Notes under the pieces: model-generated
Seen by the model: the letters and a program-made list of their open reading frames with translations, nothing else
What the model was told of the DNA's origin: nothing
Database searches by the model: none
Translations under genes and position numbers: made by a program
Assembly: GCA_002163245.1 (NCBI GenBank)
Contig: MAAL01000127.1
Span: 186,001 to 250,000, forward strand
Origin: Gammaproteobacteria bacterium 42_54_T18
GTDB taxonomy: Bacteria; Pseudomonadota; Gammaproteobacteria; Pseudomonadales; Ketobacteraceae
DNA: 64,000 nt
Direction: 5' to 3'
Part shown: positions 52,835 through 60,659 of the stretch, one piece after another
Numbering within the stretch: position 1 is the stretch's first letter
Layout: every line of letters starts with the position of its first letter

Positions 52835-53830
52835 TTGGCCAAAGACAAATTACCGTTTGGCGTACTGCTGATAAACCTTGGAACTCCTGACGCACCCACT
52901 CCCTCTGCAATACGTAAATATCTAAAGCAATTTTTGTGGGATATTCGAGTTGTAGATACGGCTCGCCCCCTATGGTGGCTTATATTACATCTCATTATTT
53001 TACCTATTCGACCCAAAGTAATCGCAAAAAACTATCAAAGCATCTGGACCGAACAGGGCTCCCCTCTGCGAACCCACAGTGAAAACCAAACGTCTGCACT
53101 GGCCTTACAATTAAAAGAGCAATATCAGAAAGATATCCCCGTAGCGCTAGGGATGACTTATGGCAATCCATCCATTCAACATGCGATAGAACAGCTCAAA
53201 GACAAAGGGATAGAACACATTATTGTGCTGCCGCTATACCCTCAATATTCTGCCACTACGACGGGGGCTGCCTTTGATGCTATCGCCTCAGCCCTAAAAA
53301 ATGAATCCAATATCCCCGAAATCAGCTTTGTTCGTCACTATTACCAAGAAAAAACCTATATTCAGGCCCTTGCTAATAGCATCAAACAGTATTGGCAACA
53401 GCACGGCACACCAGAAACATTACTCTTCTCATTTCACGGGATTCCCGAGCGTTACCAGCGTGAAGGGGACCCTTACCCAGAGCAATGTAAAGAAACAGCG
53501 CAGCTAACAGCTGCTGCACTGGGATTACAAGATGATCAATGGATGCTGTCGTTTCAATCTCGTGTCGGGCGTGAAGAATGGGTAAAACCCTACACCGACC
53601 TAACGCTCGCAGAACTAGGCCAACAAGAACACAACCGTATTGATGTGGTCTGCCCAGCATTTTCGGTCGATTGCCTTGAAACCCTTGAAGAAATTGATCA
53701 AGAAAATCGCCACACTTACATAAATGCTGGAGGCAAAGAATACCACTACATCCCATGTTTAAATGCCTCCACTGAGCATATAAATGCATTTGCAGAAATC
53801 ATCCGTAAACGATTGATAGATAATCCATAA
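52835..53830 (+). CDS. hemH: Ferrochelatase
   Basis: The 331-residue protein matches HemH: FGVLLINLGTPDAPTPSAIR at the N-terminus, QGSPLRTHSENQ, YGNPSIQHAIEQL, LPLYPQYSATTTGAAFD and LLFSFHGIPERYQREGDPY with the metal-binding His, then SFQSRVGREEWVKPYTD. It inserts Fe(II) into protoporphyrin IX. TTG at 52835 is chosen because AAAGG lies eight bases upstream; an ATG does not occur near the start. Confidence 0.95.
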   Translation: MAKDKLPFGVLLINLGTPDAPTPSAIRKYLKQFLWDIRVVDTARPLWWLILHLIILPIRPKVIAKNYQSIWTEQGSPLRTHSENQTSALALQLKEQYQKDIPVALGMTYGNPSIQHAIEQLKDKGIEHIIVLPLYPQYSATTTGAAFDAIASALKNESNIPEISFVRHYYQEKTYIQALANSIKQYWQQHGTPETLLFSFHGIPERYQREGDPYPEQCKETAQLTAAALGLQDDQWMLSFQSRVGREEWVKPYTDLTLAELGQQEHNRIDVVCPAFSVDCLETLEEIDQENRHTYINAGGKEYHYIPCLNASTEHINAFAEIIRKRLIDNP

Positions 53831-53949
53831 CACCCTGATCACTAACGTTCCTTAACTTACAACCAAAGCCTAAAAAAAATCGCAGTTATACGAATACCAT
53901 CTACGCTTAAAATGTATAAAGCTAACCAAAGGCAACGTTTTAGGCGCTC

Positions 53950-55929
53950 ATGGAACTTCAGGGATATTCACAATTAGAGAAATTTGCCGAAGGCGGAATG
54001 GCAGTCCTCTACCGAGGGATTCAAACATCCCTGAACCGCCTAGTAGCAATAAAGGTACTCAAAGCCGCCGTTTCTGAGACGCCTGAAGCGCGCCAAATGT
54101 TTGAGGCAGAGTCACAGATAGTTGCACGCCTTGACCACCCCCACATTATTCGTGTTATCGACAAAGGGCTAACTGATGAAGATATGCCCTATTTCGCCAT
54201 GGATTTTGTCGAAGGTGACACCCTTAAAGAGGCGTTAAAAGGTGGTGTATTAAATAGCCGCCGTAAACTTCGCATCATTATCCAGATAGCCAAGGCTCTG
54301 TCCTATGCTCATAAGAATGGCGTTATTCACAGAGATATCAAGCCTGGCAATATCCTGATAGATGGTGAAAACAATGCTCGCGTCGTGGACTTTGGTATTG
54401 CCCGAATTTTTTCAGAAGACACGGAATTAAGCCAAGCCTCTGAAGAAGGCCTCACCATTGGCACCCTATCGTACATGGCCCCAGAGCAACACCTTGGAGC
54501 AGTCCACGCATCAGAAGCTAGCGATATATATTCTCTTGGGGTCATTATGTATTTAATGTTCACCCAAAAGATGTTTAAACCAGGGTATCCACCACCGTCT
54601 CATTTTAATAAAAACTTGCCCACCGCCATCGATAGAATAACCATGCAGTGCCTTGCAGATGAGCGTACCGATAGACCCACAGCAGAAGCGCTTATTTCTT
54701 TGTTGCTAAAGTCTGTCAAAGGGGCTCATTTAAAACAAGAACAGAAGCAAGATGCCAAAGCAGCATTCCAAGACCCAAAAGATAAGTTTCGCCTTCTCGA
54801 CATCATAAAAGAAACAGATTACAGCACTGTATCCCTTTATGAGAACAGAGAAGACAACTCCTTGATGGTACTCAAAAAACGTATTAATGACTTCTCTGGG
54901 TATAGTGAATCAGAGCTACTCTCTCGTTTAAAACACACCAACATCATCAATATCCGAGGAGTTACCCGCAACGACAGAATTTTTATTATCGTTATGGAGT
55001 ATCTATCGGGTGGAAGTTTACAAGGGCGTATGGCAAAACCGCTAACACCCGACAACTTCACTCACATTGCTAAACAGATATGTAATGCCATGTGTTTTGC
55101 GCATAACAACCGTATTTATCACGGCAACTTGCGCCCACAGAACATTTTGTTTGATGAGAACAATCAGGTCAAAGTAATGGATTTTGGCTTTGCCCTACAT
55201 TACGGTCTATCAGAAGACAAAAGCTGGTATCAAGCAGAAGGCGAGCCTCCATCTAAAGCCTCCGATGTATTTTCTGCTGGGGTTATTTTTTACCAACTAT
55301 TAACAGGCAGCCTTCCCGAATGGGACAAAAACATTCTTGTCATTCATGACTATTGGCATGAAATGCCCAAACACCTTCAAAAGCTCATCAAGAATATGCT
55401 TGAGCGTGTTCCTGAACACCGAGTTCAGACGTTTGATGACGTTAAACAGGAGCTGGAGCACATTCCAGCCCCACCAAAACCAACACAAGCCCCAAAACGC
55501 TTACAACCCAAAGCCAAACCAGCTCCCGTAAAAAAACCTCGATCCCTAATAATACTTATCGCCATACTATTAGTAACTATCAACATAGCGCTATATACCT
55601 GGATGTTTGGAGAAAAAGGTCTTCCGCCTGAAACTTGGAAAAAAGTCCCTTATCTGCCCGAACTTGTGGAAACTCACATCCCTAGGCTAATCGAACAAGT
55701 AGTCGACCGCATATCCCAATACATACCCGAACCCGCTACGGAAGCCACGCCTGTCATTCAGACCACACCAATGCCAGTAAAACAACCCATAAATGATGCC
55801 GTCAAAATACAGCAAACAACTCCCGTGCCGATCTTAAAAACCCCGCCGAAAAATGCAAACAGCGATAGTTGGAAAAAAACCCGTGTATTCAAAGATCAGG
55901 CGACTGATGATGACGAGGGTGTTTTTTAA
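53950..55929 (+). CDS. Membrane Ser/Thr kinase with tandem pseudokinase domain
   Basis: The 659-residue protein has a first kinase domain (1-255) with VAIKVL (Lys35), HRDIKPGNIL (Asp129), VDFG (147-149) and a MAPEQ activation end. A second kinase-like domain (about 275-505) keeps VLKKR (Lys309/310) and MDFG (411-413), but its catalytic loop reads HGNLRPQN (Asn393 in place of Asp), so it is probably a pseudokinase. A Pro-rich linker, one membrane helix (532-550, LIILIAILLVTINIALYTW) and a periplasmic tail of about 110 residues follow. It is the second Hanks-type kinase in the window and is not near the FHA cluster. ATG at 53950 is chosen. Substrate unknown; the tail could sense an envelope signal. 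Confidence 0.85.
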   Translation: MELQGYSQLEKFAEGGMAVLYRGIQTSLNRLVAIKVLKAAVSETPEARQMFEAESQIVARLDHPHIIRVIDKGLTDEDMPYFAMDFVEGDTLKEALKGGVLNSRRKLRIIIQIAKALSYAHKNGVIHRDIKPGNILIDGENNARVVDFGIARIFSEDTELSQASEEGLTIGTLSYMAPEQHLGAVHASEASDIYSLGVIMYLMFTQKMFKPGYPPPSHFNKNLPTAIDRITMQCLADERTDRPTAEALISLLLKSVKGAHLKQEQKQDAKAAFQDPKDKFRLLDIIKETDYSTVSLYENREDNSLMVLKKRINDFSGYSESELLSRLKHTNIINIRGVTRNDRIFIIVMEYLSGGSLQGRMAKPLTPDNFTHIAKQICNAMCFAHNNRIYHGNLRPQNILFDENNQVKVMDFGFALHYGLSEDKSWYQAEGEPPSKASDVFSAGVIFYQLLTGSLPEWDKNILVIHDYWHEMPKHLQKLIKNMLERVPEHRVQTFDDVKQELEHIPAPPKPTQAPKRLQPKAKPAPVKKPRSLIILIAILLVTINIALYTWMFGEKGLPPETWKKVPYLPELVETHIPRLIEQVVDRISQYIPEPATEATPVIQTTPMPVKQPINDAVKIQQTTPVPILKTPPKNANSDSWKKTRVFKDQATDDDEGVF

Positions 55930-55952
55930 CCTCCCCTTCGTCATCATCAGTC
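55902..55952 (+). other. 15-bp perfect stem spanning the kinase stop codon
   Basis: Arms 55902-55916 and 55938-55952 are perfect reverse complements, and the next three bases add further pairs with one bulge. The loop contains the TAA stop of the kinase-pseudokinase gene. No T run follows, so it may stabilise the mRNA end or slow termination rather than act as an intrinsic terminator. Confidence 0.7.
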
Positions 55953-56115
55953 CACAACCTCAATCGACTAGGTTTTGTACACTGACTAGCCAGACATTAT
56001 TTCTATTGTGACCAAAAAGTATGGTACCTTGTGTAACAGCGCACATACTTACAAAAACAATACAGAAGTATACATTGCATATACACTTGCATGGACCTCG
56101 TGAGGGAGTCAAACA

Positions 56116-56523
56116 TTGATTGATTACGAATTAACGGATTTATTAATTGAATTGGAAGATATTCAACAACAAAAATTCCTTAACCTTGCTCGCGGAAAGC
56201 AAGTTGCGGATTTGTTGGATTTCTACGAAATGCCTGCCCACCTATATTCACTAAAACAAGAACCTGCCAATGGCCGGCCTCCTGAGCAGTGCCGGCGCAA
56301 AATTGCATGTTTTAACTTCGGCATGGTCGCTGACGACATTAAAATCAAGTTTATCGAATGCCTATATATGATCGGCCATACACCAGAGTTTATCAGCGAA
56401 GGTCTCGGTGAAGACATTCGTTTTGTAGCAGAATCACTACGTAAAGTGCTGGACGAAGTGAGAACAAAACGTGCGTCTGAGCTACGTAACAACCCACAAC
56501 GATTTAGGCTAGTACCTGCATAA
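56116..56523 (+). CDS. Conserved small protein of unknown function
   Basis: This 135-residue soluble protein is mostly helical (ELTDLLIELEDIQQQKFLNL) with charged middle and C-terminal helices (FVAESLRKVLDEVRTKRASE). No catalytic motif is seen. TTG at 56116 has GAGGGAG seven bases upstream. It precedes the 33-bp palindromic terminator and is convergent with oadB. I do not recognise the family. Confidence 0.6.
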   Translation: MIDYELTDLLIELEDIQQQKFLNLARGKQVADLLDFYEMPAHLYSLKQEPANGRPPEQCRRKIACFNFGMVADDIKIKFIECLYMIGHTPEFISEGLGEDIRFVAESLRKVLDEVRTKRASELRNNPQRFRLVPA

Positions 56524-56529
56524 TATCCT

Positions 56530-56596
56530 AGCAAGAACGGCAGACATAAAAAAACCGCAGATAATCTGCGGTTTTTTTATGTCTGCCGTTCTTGCT
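56530..56596. terminator. Bidirectional terminator with 33-bp perfect inverted repeat
   Basis: Arms 56530-56562 and 56564-56596 are exact reverse complements with a single A between them. The inner part is a GC hairpin (CCGCAGAT) flanked by A7/T7 tracts, a classic intrinsic terminator in both directions. It ends both the small plus-strand gene and the convergent oadGAB operon. Confidence 0.97.
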
Positions 56597-56622
56597 GCTT
56601 AATCTAGGTTAATTGTATCTAG

Positions 56623-57924
56623 TTAATTAACATAGTTAAGCAAAATACCTGCTGCAACAGCAGACCCGATAACACCTGCAACGTTAGGCCCCATGGCATG
56701 CATTAACAAGAAATTCTGAGGATTAGACTCCAACCCAACCTTATTAGCCACCCGAGCAGCCATAGGCACCGCTGAAACTCCCGCAGCACCTATCAAAGGG
56801 TTGATCGGCTCTTTTGATAACTTAGCAAGCAACTTACCCATCATTACCCCAAATGCAGTACCAATACAGAAAGCCACCAATCCCAAAGAAAGAATACCCA
56901 AAGTCTCTACAACCAAGAAAGAAGAAGCACTTAGTTTAGAACCAACAGCCAATCCCAACCCTATTGTAACGATATTGATCAAGGTGTTCTGAGCTGTATC
57001 GCTTAAGCGTTCTACCACACCGCATTCACGCATCAAATTACCAAAACAAAACATACCCAGCAACGGAGCAGCATCCGGTAATAACATCGCCACCATCACA
57101 AGCACTAACAACGGGAATATAATCTTTTCTGTCTGAGACACGGGCCGTAACTGATGCATCACTACCTTGCGCTCGTCCTCCGTTGTAAGCGCTCGCATAA
57201 TAGGAGGCTGAATCATGGGAACCAATGCCATATAAGAATAGGCTGCAACAGCAATCGCCCCTAATAAATCCGGAGACAATTTGCTAGCAACAAATATCGC
57301 CGTAGGACCATCCGCACCACCAATAATACCAATGGATGCCGCATCCGCTAACGAGAAGTCAACAATACCCAGTACTGAAAGCCCGAGAGCTCCCAACAAA
57401 GCCGCAAAAATACCAAACTGGGCCGCCGCTCCTAACAACAACGTTTTAGGGTTCGCCAGTAACGGACCAAAGTCCGTCATCGCCCCAACTCCCATAAATA
57501 TCAATAACGGGAACAAGCCAGTTGTTAATCCAACGGTATAGATCATATACAACAACCCGTCGCCATGACCCGCTTGCTTCGCTAAGAAATCAACTTGGTC
57601 ATGAATAGCTGGCGGTGCTCCATAAACAGCCGCCTTAATGTCATCATACGGCGTATCTGCTGTTACTTCTAACAATGCATGCATTTTGGCCTGCAATGCC
57701 ACATCGCCAAAGTGTAACGCATGAGAGATAGCTGATTCAGCCAGCCCTGCCGCAGGGATATTCGACAAAATGCCGCCAACACCAATCGGCACCAGAAGAA
57801 GAGGTTCAAAACCTTTCTTAATCGCCAACCAAAGAAGTACCAAACCCACTACAATCATGACCAACTGACCGGCTTCTATGTGATAAAAGCCAGTGCTTTG
57901 CCATAGGTTAATTAGTTTATCCAT
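56623..57924 (-). CDS. oadB: Oxaloacetate decarboxylase, beta subunit (Na+ pump)
   Basis: The 433-residue membrane protein has nine hydrophobic helices and the family motif [18 protein letters not shown], whose Asp is essential for Na+ transport in the Klebsiella enzyme. It catalyses decarboxylation of carboxybiotin with Na+ export. It starts 12 bp after the oadA stop with AGAGGT upstream. The subunits form the OadGAB complex. Confidence 0.95.
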   Translation of the reverse strand: MDKLINLWQSTGFYHIEAGQLVMIVVGLVLLWLAIKKGFEPLLLVPIGVGGILSNIPAAGLAESAISHALHFGDVALQAKMHALLEVTADTPYDDIKAAVYGAPPAIHDQVDFLAKQAGHGDGLLYMIYTVGLTTGLFPLLIFMGVGAMTDFGPLLANPKTLLLGAAAQFGIFAALLGALGLSVLGIVDFSLADAASIGIIGGADGPTAIFVASKLSPDLLGAIAVAAYSYMALVPMIQPPIMRALTTEDERKVVMHQLRPVSQTEKIIFPLLVLVMVAMLLPDAAPLLGMFCFGNLMRECGVVERLSDTAQNTLINIVTIGLGLAVGSKLSASSFLVVETLGILSLGLVAFCIGTAFGVMMGKLLAKLSKEPINPLIGAAGVSAVPMAARVANKVGLESNPQNFLLMHAMGPNVAGVIGSAVAAGILLNYVN

Positions 57925-57936
57925 CGAACAGACCTC

Positions 57937-59742
57937 TTAACCTAACGTCAACATGGTGTCGCCAACGGAAACCGCGTCACCTTCTTTAATACTGACAGAA
58001 ACAACCGTGCCCGATTTTGCTGCGCGAATTTCAGTCTCCATCTTCATCGCTTCCATTATGACCACAACATCACCTTCTTGAACTTGCTGACCTGCTGCAA
58101 CTAACACTTTAAAAATGTTACCCGCCAACGGTGCAGCAACGGGCTCACCTGCAACAGGAACCTGTGCTTGCGGTGCCGCGGCCATAGGGGCGCCTGTTGG
58201 CACAGCCGAAGTCACATCGCCACCTTCTGCCACTTGAACAACATACTGCTGCCCATTAACGGTCACAGTATAAACGCCGGAATCATCACCGGCACTTGCG
58301 GTTGCATTTGCTTTTGGGCTTGAAGTTGCAGCCACTGCATCTTCTAATGTCGGTGCGGGCTCAAATGCATCAGGGTTTCCACGATTTTCTAAAAATTTAA
58401 GCCCTACTTGCGGAAACAAAGCATAGATAAGCACATCGTCAATCACATTCTCCGCTAGCTTGATGCCTTTTTCTGCTGCTAAACCTTTCAGCTCTTCAGT
58501 CAGCTTATCCATTTCATCATCAATGTTATCTGCAGGACGACATGTTATGGCTTCTGCACCATCCAACACTTTTTCCTGTAGCTCTTTATTAAATTCAGCA
58601 GGAGCACTGCCATATTCGCCCTTTAAAACACCGGCAGTTTCTTTTGTGATCGTTTTGTAACGCTCGCCTGTAAGTACATTCAACACAGCTTGAGTACCTA
58701 CAATTTGTGATGTAGGCGTTACTAAAGGAATATAACCAAGGTCTTTACGTACTCGTGGTATCTCTTCCAGCACGTCATCAAGCTTATCGCCTGCACCTTG
58801 CTCTCTGAGCTGGCTTTCCATATTAGTAAGCATGCCACCAGGTACCTGTGCCACAAGGATACGTGAATCAACACCGCGCAAAGCACCTTCAAATTTTGCG
58901 TATTTCTTACGTACTTCTCTGAAGTAACCCGAAATCTCCTCCAACAACGTGATATCTAAACCTGTATCACGACCAGTACCCTCTAATATTGCCACTACCG
59001 ACTCAGTCGCAGAGTGCCCGTAGGTCATACTCATAGAGGAGATAGAGGTATCCACATTATCAATACCCGCCTCTACCGCCTTAAGAATTGTCGCTGTGGA
59101 CAAGCCAGTTGTTGCATGACAATGCATGTGTACAGGAATTTCCAGCTCTCCCTTCAACTTGCTTACCAAGTCAAACGCGACATAAGGTTTTAACAAACCA
59201 GCCATGTCTTTAATACATACAGAGTTAGCACCCATATCTTGTATGCGCTTCGCCATCTCAATCCACATGTCATCATTGTGAACAGGACTCACCGTATAGG
59301 AGATAGTACCTTGCGCATGTTTATCTTGTTTGATAACCGCTTTTATTGCCGTATCCAGATTGCGCACATCATTCATCGCATCAAAAACACGAAAAACATC
59401 AACACCATTAACCGCTGCACGCTCAACAAATTTGTTAACCACGTCATCAGCATAATGACGGTAACCCAAAATATTCTGGCCTCGAAACAACATGGACTGA
59501 GGGGTGTTAGGCATCGCTTTCTTCAATAACCGAATACGCTCCCATGGATCTTCGCCAAGATAACGGATACAAGAGTCAAAGGTAGCCCCGCCCCAGGTCT
59601 CTAAAGACCAATATCCAACTTTATCCAGCTTTTCAGCAATGGGTAACATATCCTCAACTCGCAATCGAGTAGCGAATAATGACTGATGCGCGTCCCTAAG
59701 AACGACGTCAGTGATGCCTAACGGCTTTTTTGCCTCACTCAT
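57937..59742 (-). CDS. oadA: Oxaloacetate decarboxylase, alpha subunit (biotin-containing)
   Basis: The 601-residue protein has a carboxyltransferase TIM barrel ([20 protein letters not shown] at the N-terminus; [14 protein letters not shown]). The conserved assembly domain is followed by a C-terminal biotinyl domain with [14 protein letters not shown] (biotin on the Lys between two Met). It transfers the carboxyl of oxaloacetate to biotin. ATG at 59742 ([10 protein letters not shown]) is chosen because AAGG lies eight bases upstream; an ATG at 59748 is too close to that site. Follows oadG. Confidence 0.95.
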   Translation of the reverse strand: MSEAKKPLGITDVVLRDAHQSLFATRLRVEDMLPIAEKLDKVGYWSLETWGGATFDSCIRYLGEDPWERIRLLKKAMPNTPQSMLFRGQNILGYRHYADDVVNKFVERAAVNGVDVFRVFDAMNDVRNLDTAIKAVIKQDKHAQGTISYTVSPVHNDDMWIEMAKRIQDMGANSVCIKDMAGLLKPYVAFDLVSKLKGELEIPVHMHCHATTGLSTATILKAVEAGIDNVDTSISSMSMTYGHSATESVVAILEGTGRDTGLDITLLEEISGYFREVRKKYAKFEGALRGVDSRILVAQVPGGMLTNMESQLREQGAGDKLDDVLEEIPRVRKDLGYIPLVTPTSQIVGTQAVLNVLTGERYKTITKETAGVLKGEYGSAPAEFNKELQEKVLDGAEAITCRPADNIDDEMDKLTEELKGLAAEKGIKLAENVIDDVLIYALFPQVGLKFLENRGNPDAFEPAPTLEDAVAATSSPKANATASAGDDSGVYTVTVNGQQYVVQVAEGGDVTSAVPTGAPMAAAPQAQVPVAGEPVAAPLAGNIFKVLVAAGQQVQEGDVVVIMEAMKMETEIRAAKSGTVVSVSIKEGDAVSVGDTMLTLG

Positions 59743-59791
59743 GTACATGGCCTTTTTAGTGTTTAGTTTTGCTTAACGTTAATAAAGTTCG

Positions 59792-60046
59792 CTACTTGTG
59801 GCGCGAACGATGCCGATGAATTGCAGCTGAGATAACAGCAAGCAACTGGCCATCGGATACCTGGTTAGGTTGGTTGGGTGATGCCGTAATAACTGGCTTT
59901 GCAGCAGGCGCTGGTGCAGGTGGTGCAAATTTGTTAACCAGCTTTGACATTAGGGTAGTGGTAAACACCAGTAGTGTTAGAAATGTAAACACTGCTCCCA
60001 TGCCTATCACCATGAGGTTTATGCCTTCCAACATAAGAGGATTCAT
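59792..60046 (-). CDS. oadG: Oxaloacetate decarboxylase, gamma subunit
   Basis: The 84-residue small membrane protein has one N-terminal helix (INLMVIGMGAVFTFLTLLVF). A Pro/Ala-rich linker (APPAPAPAAKPVI) and the C-terminal helix AVISAAIHRHRSRHK follow, with the His-rich end that in Klebsiella binds a zinc ion. It anchors alpha to beta. It is the first gene of oadGAB, with AAGGTG six bases upstream of the ATG. Confidence 0.9.
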   Translation of the reverse strand: MNPLMLEGINLMVIGMGAVFTFLTLLVFTTTLMSKLVNKFAPPAPAPAAKPVITASPNQPNQVSDGQLLAVISAAIHRHRSRHK

Positions 60047-60618
60047 GGATTACACCTTATATACGTAATATTTATTCAATGGTTTTGTTTGTCTCGATAT
60101 TCGAAACAACCCCGCCTTCATCGTCAAGATAAGCAATGAAGAACGGCAAATTTACCTTGTATGATACTCAGAGGCAACACCATGATGGCGCACGAATGGT
60201 GCTTCTCGACCAATTGCCGCACCATCATAGGGAGTCTGGCCACGTTCAAATGGAGTATTTGCAAAGAACTGCCAAAATACCAACGACAAATATTCTATTT
60301 TATGCGAACCAACAAAAAAATCAACACTTAGGAGCATTATCGAAAAAATAAGAAAAACACACACATAAACCATAACCCTTATCTATAGCAAACATTTTTA
60401 CCATGAATGAGAAGGCAAGGATCAACACTTTCACCCAAACAGATCAACCTGGAAGCAGCATTAAATAGTCGCTTCATAGCCACGTCCTTATGCTGATTCT
60501 CCATAGAGGAAGTGTAGGCACAGCCCTAATATCCAGACAGGCTTAATCACAAATTTATAGAAGGTTAGAAATCTTCGTCAACTCCTAACTTAGCGGCTCA
60601 CTCCATAAGTATAAAAAA
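60047..60618. other. Region upstream of oadG with no firm gene
   Basis: About 570 bp lie between the oadG start and the next terminator. The oad promoter should be here, but no clear -35/-10 was found. One minus-strand frame of 73 codons (60152-60373) is listed separately at low confidence. Confidence 0.5.
60152..60373 (-). CDS. Doubtful small ORF upstream of oadG
   Basis: A 73-codon frame with an N-terminal hydrophobic stretch (YVCVFLIFSIMLLSVDFFVG) and a soluble tail containing GQTPYDGAAIGREAPFVRH. There is no strong ribosome site and no recognised family. It lies 105 bp upstream of oadG and could be an unrelated small protein, a degenerate fragment or chance. Confidence 0.22.
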   Translation of the reverse strand: MVYVCVFLIFSIMLLSVDFFVGSHKIEYLSLVFWQFFANTPFERGQTPYDGAAIGREAPFVRHHGVASEYHTR

Positions 60619-60643
60619 ATGGCCCAGCACCATGCTGAGCCAT
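60613..60643 (-). terminator. Intrinsic terminator of the DUF1566 lipoprotein gene
   Basis: An 11-bp stem (60619-60629 with 60633-60643, one wobble pair, CCA loop) is followed on the minus strand by a run of seven U bases encoded at 60613-60619. It lies 17 bp after the lipoprotein stop codon. Confidence 0.88.
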
Positions 60644-60659
60644 TATCTATTTATTCCAT

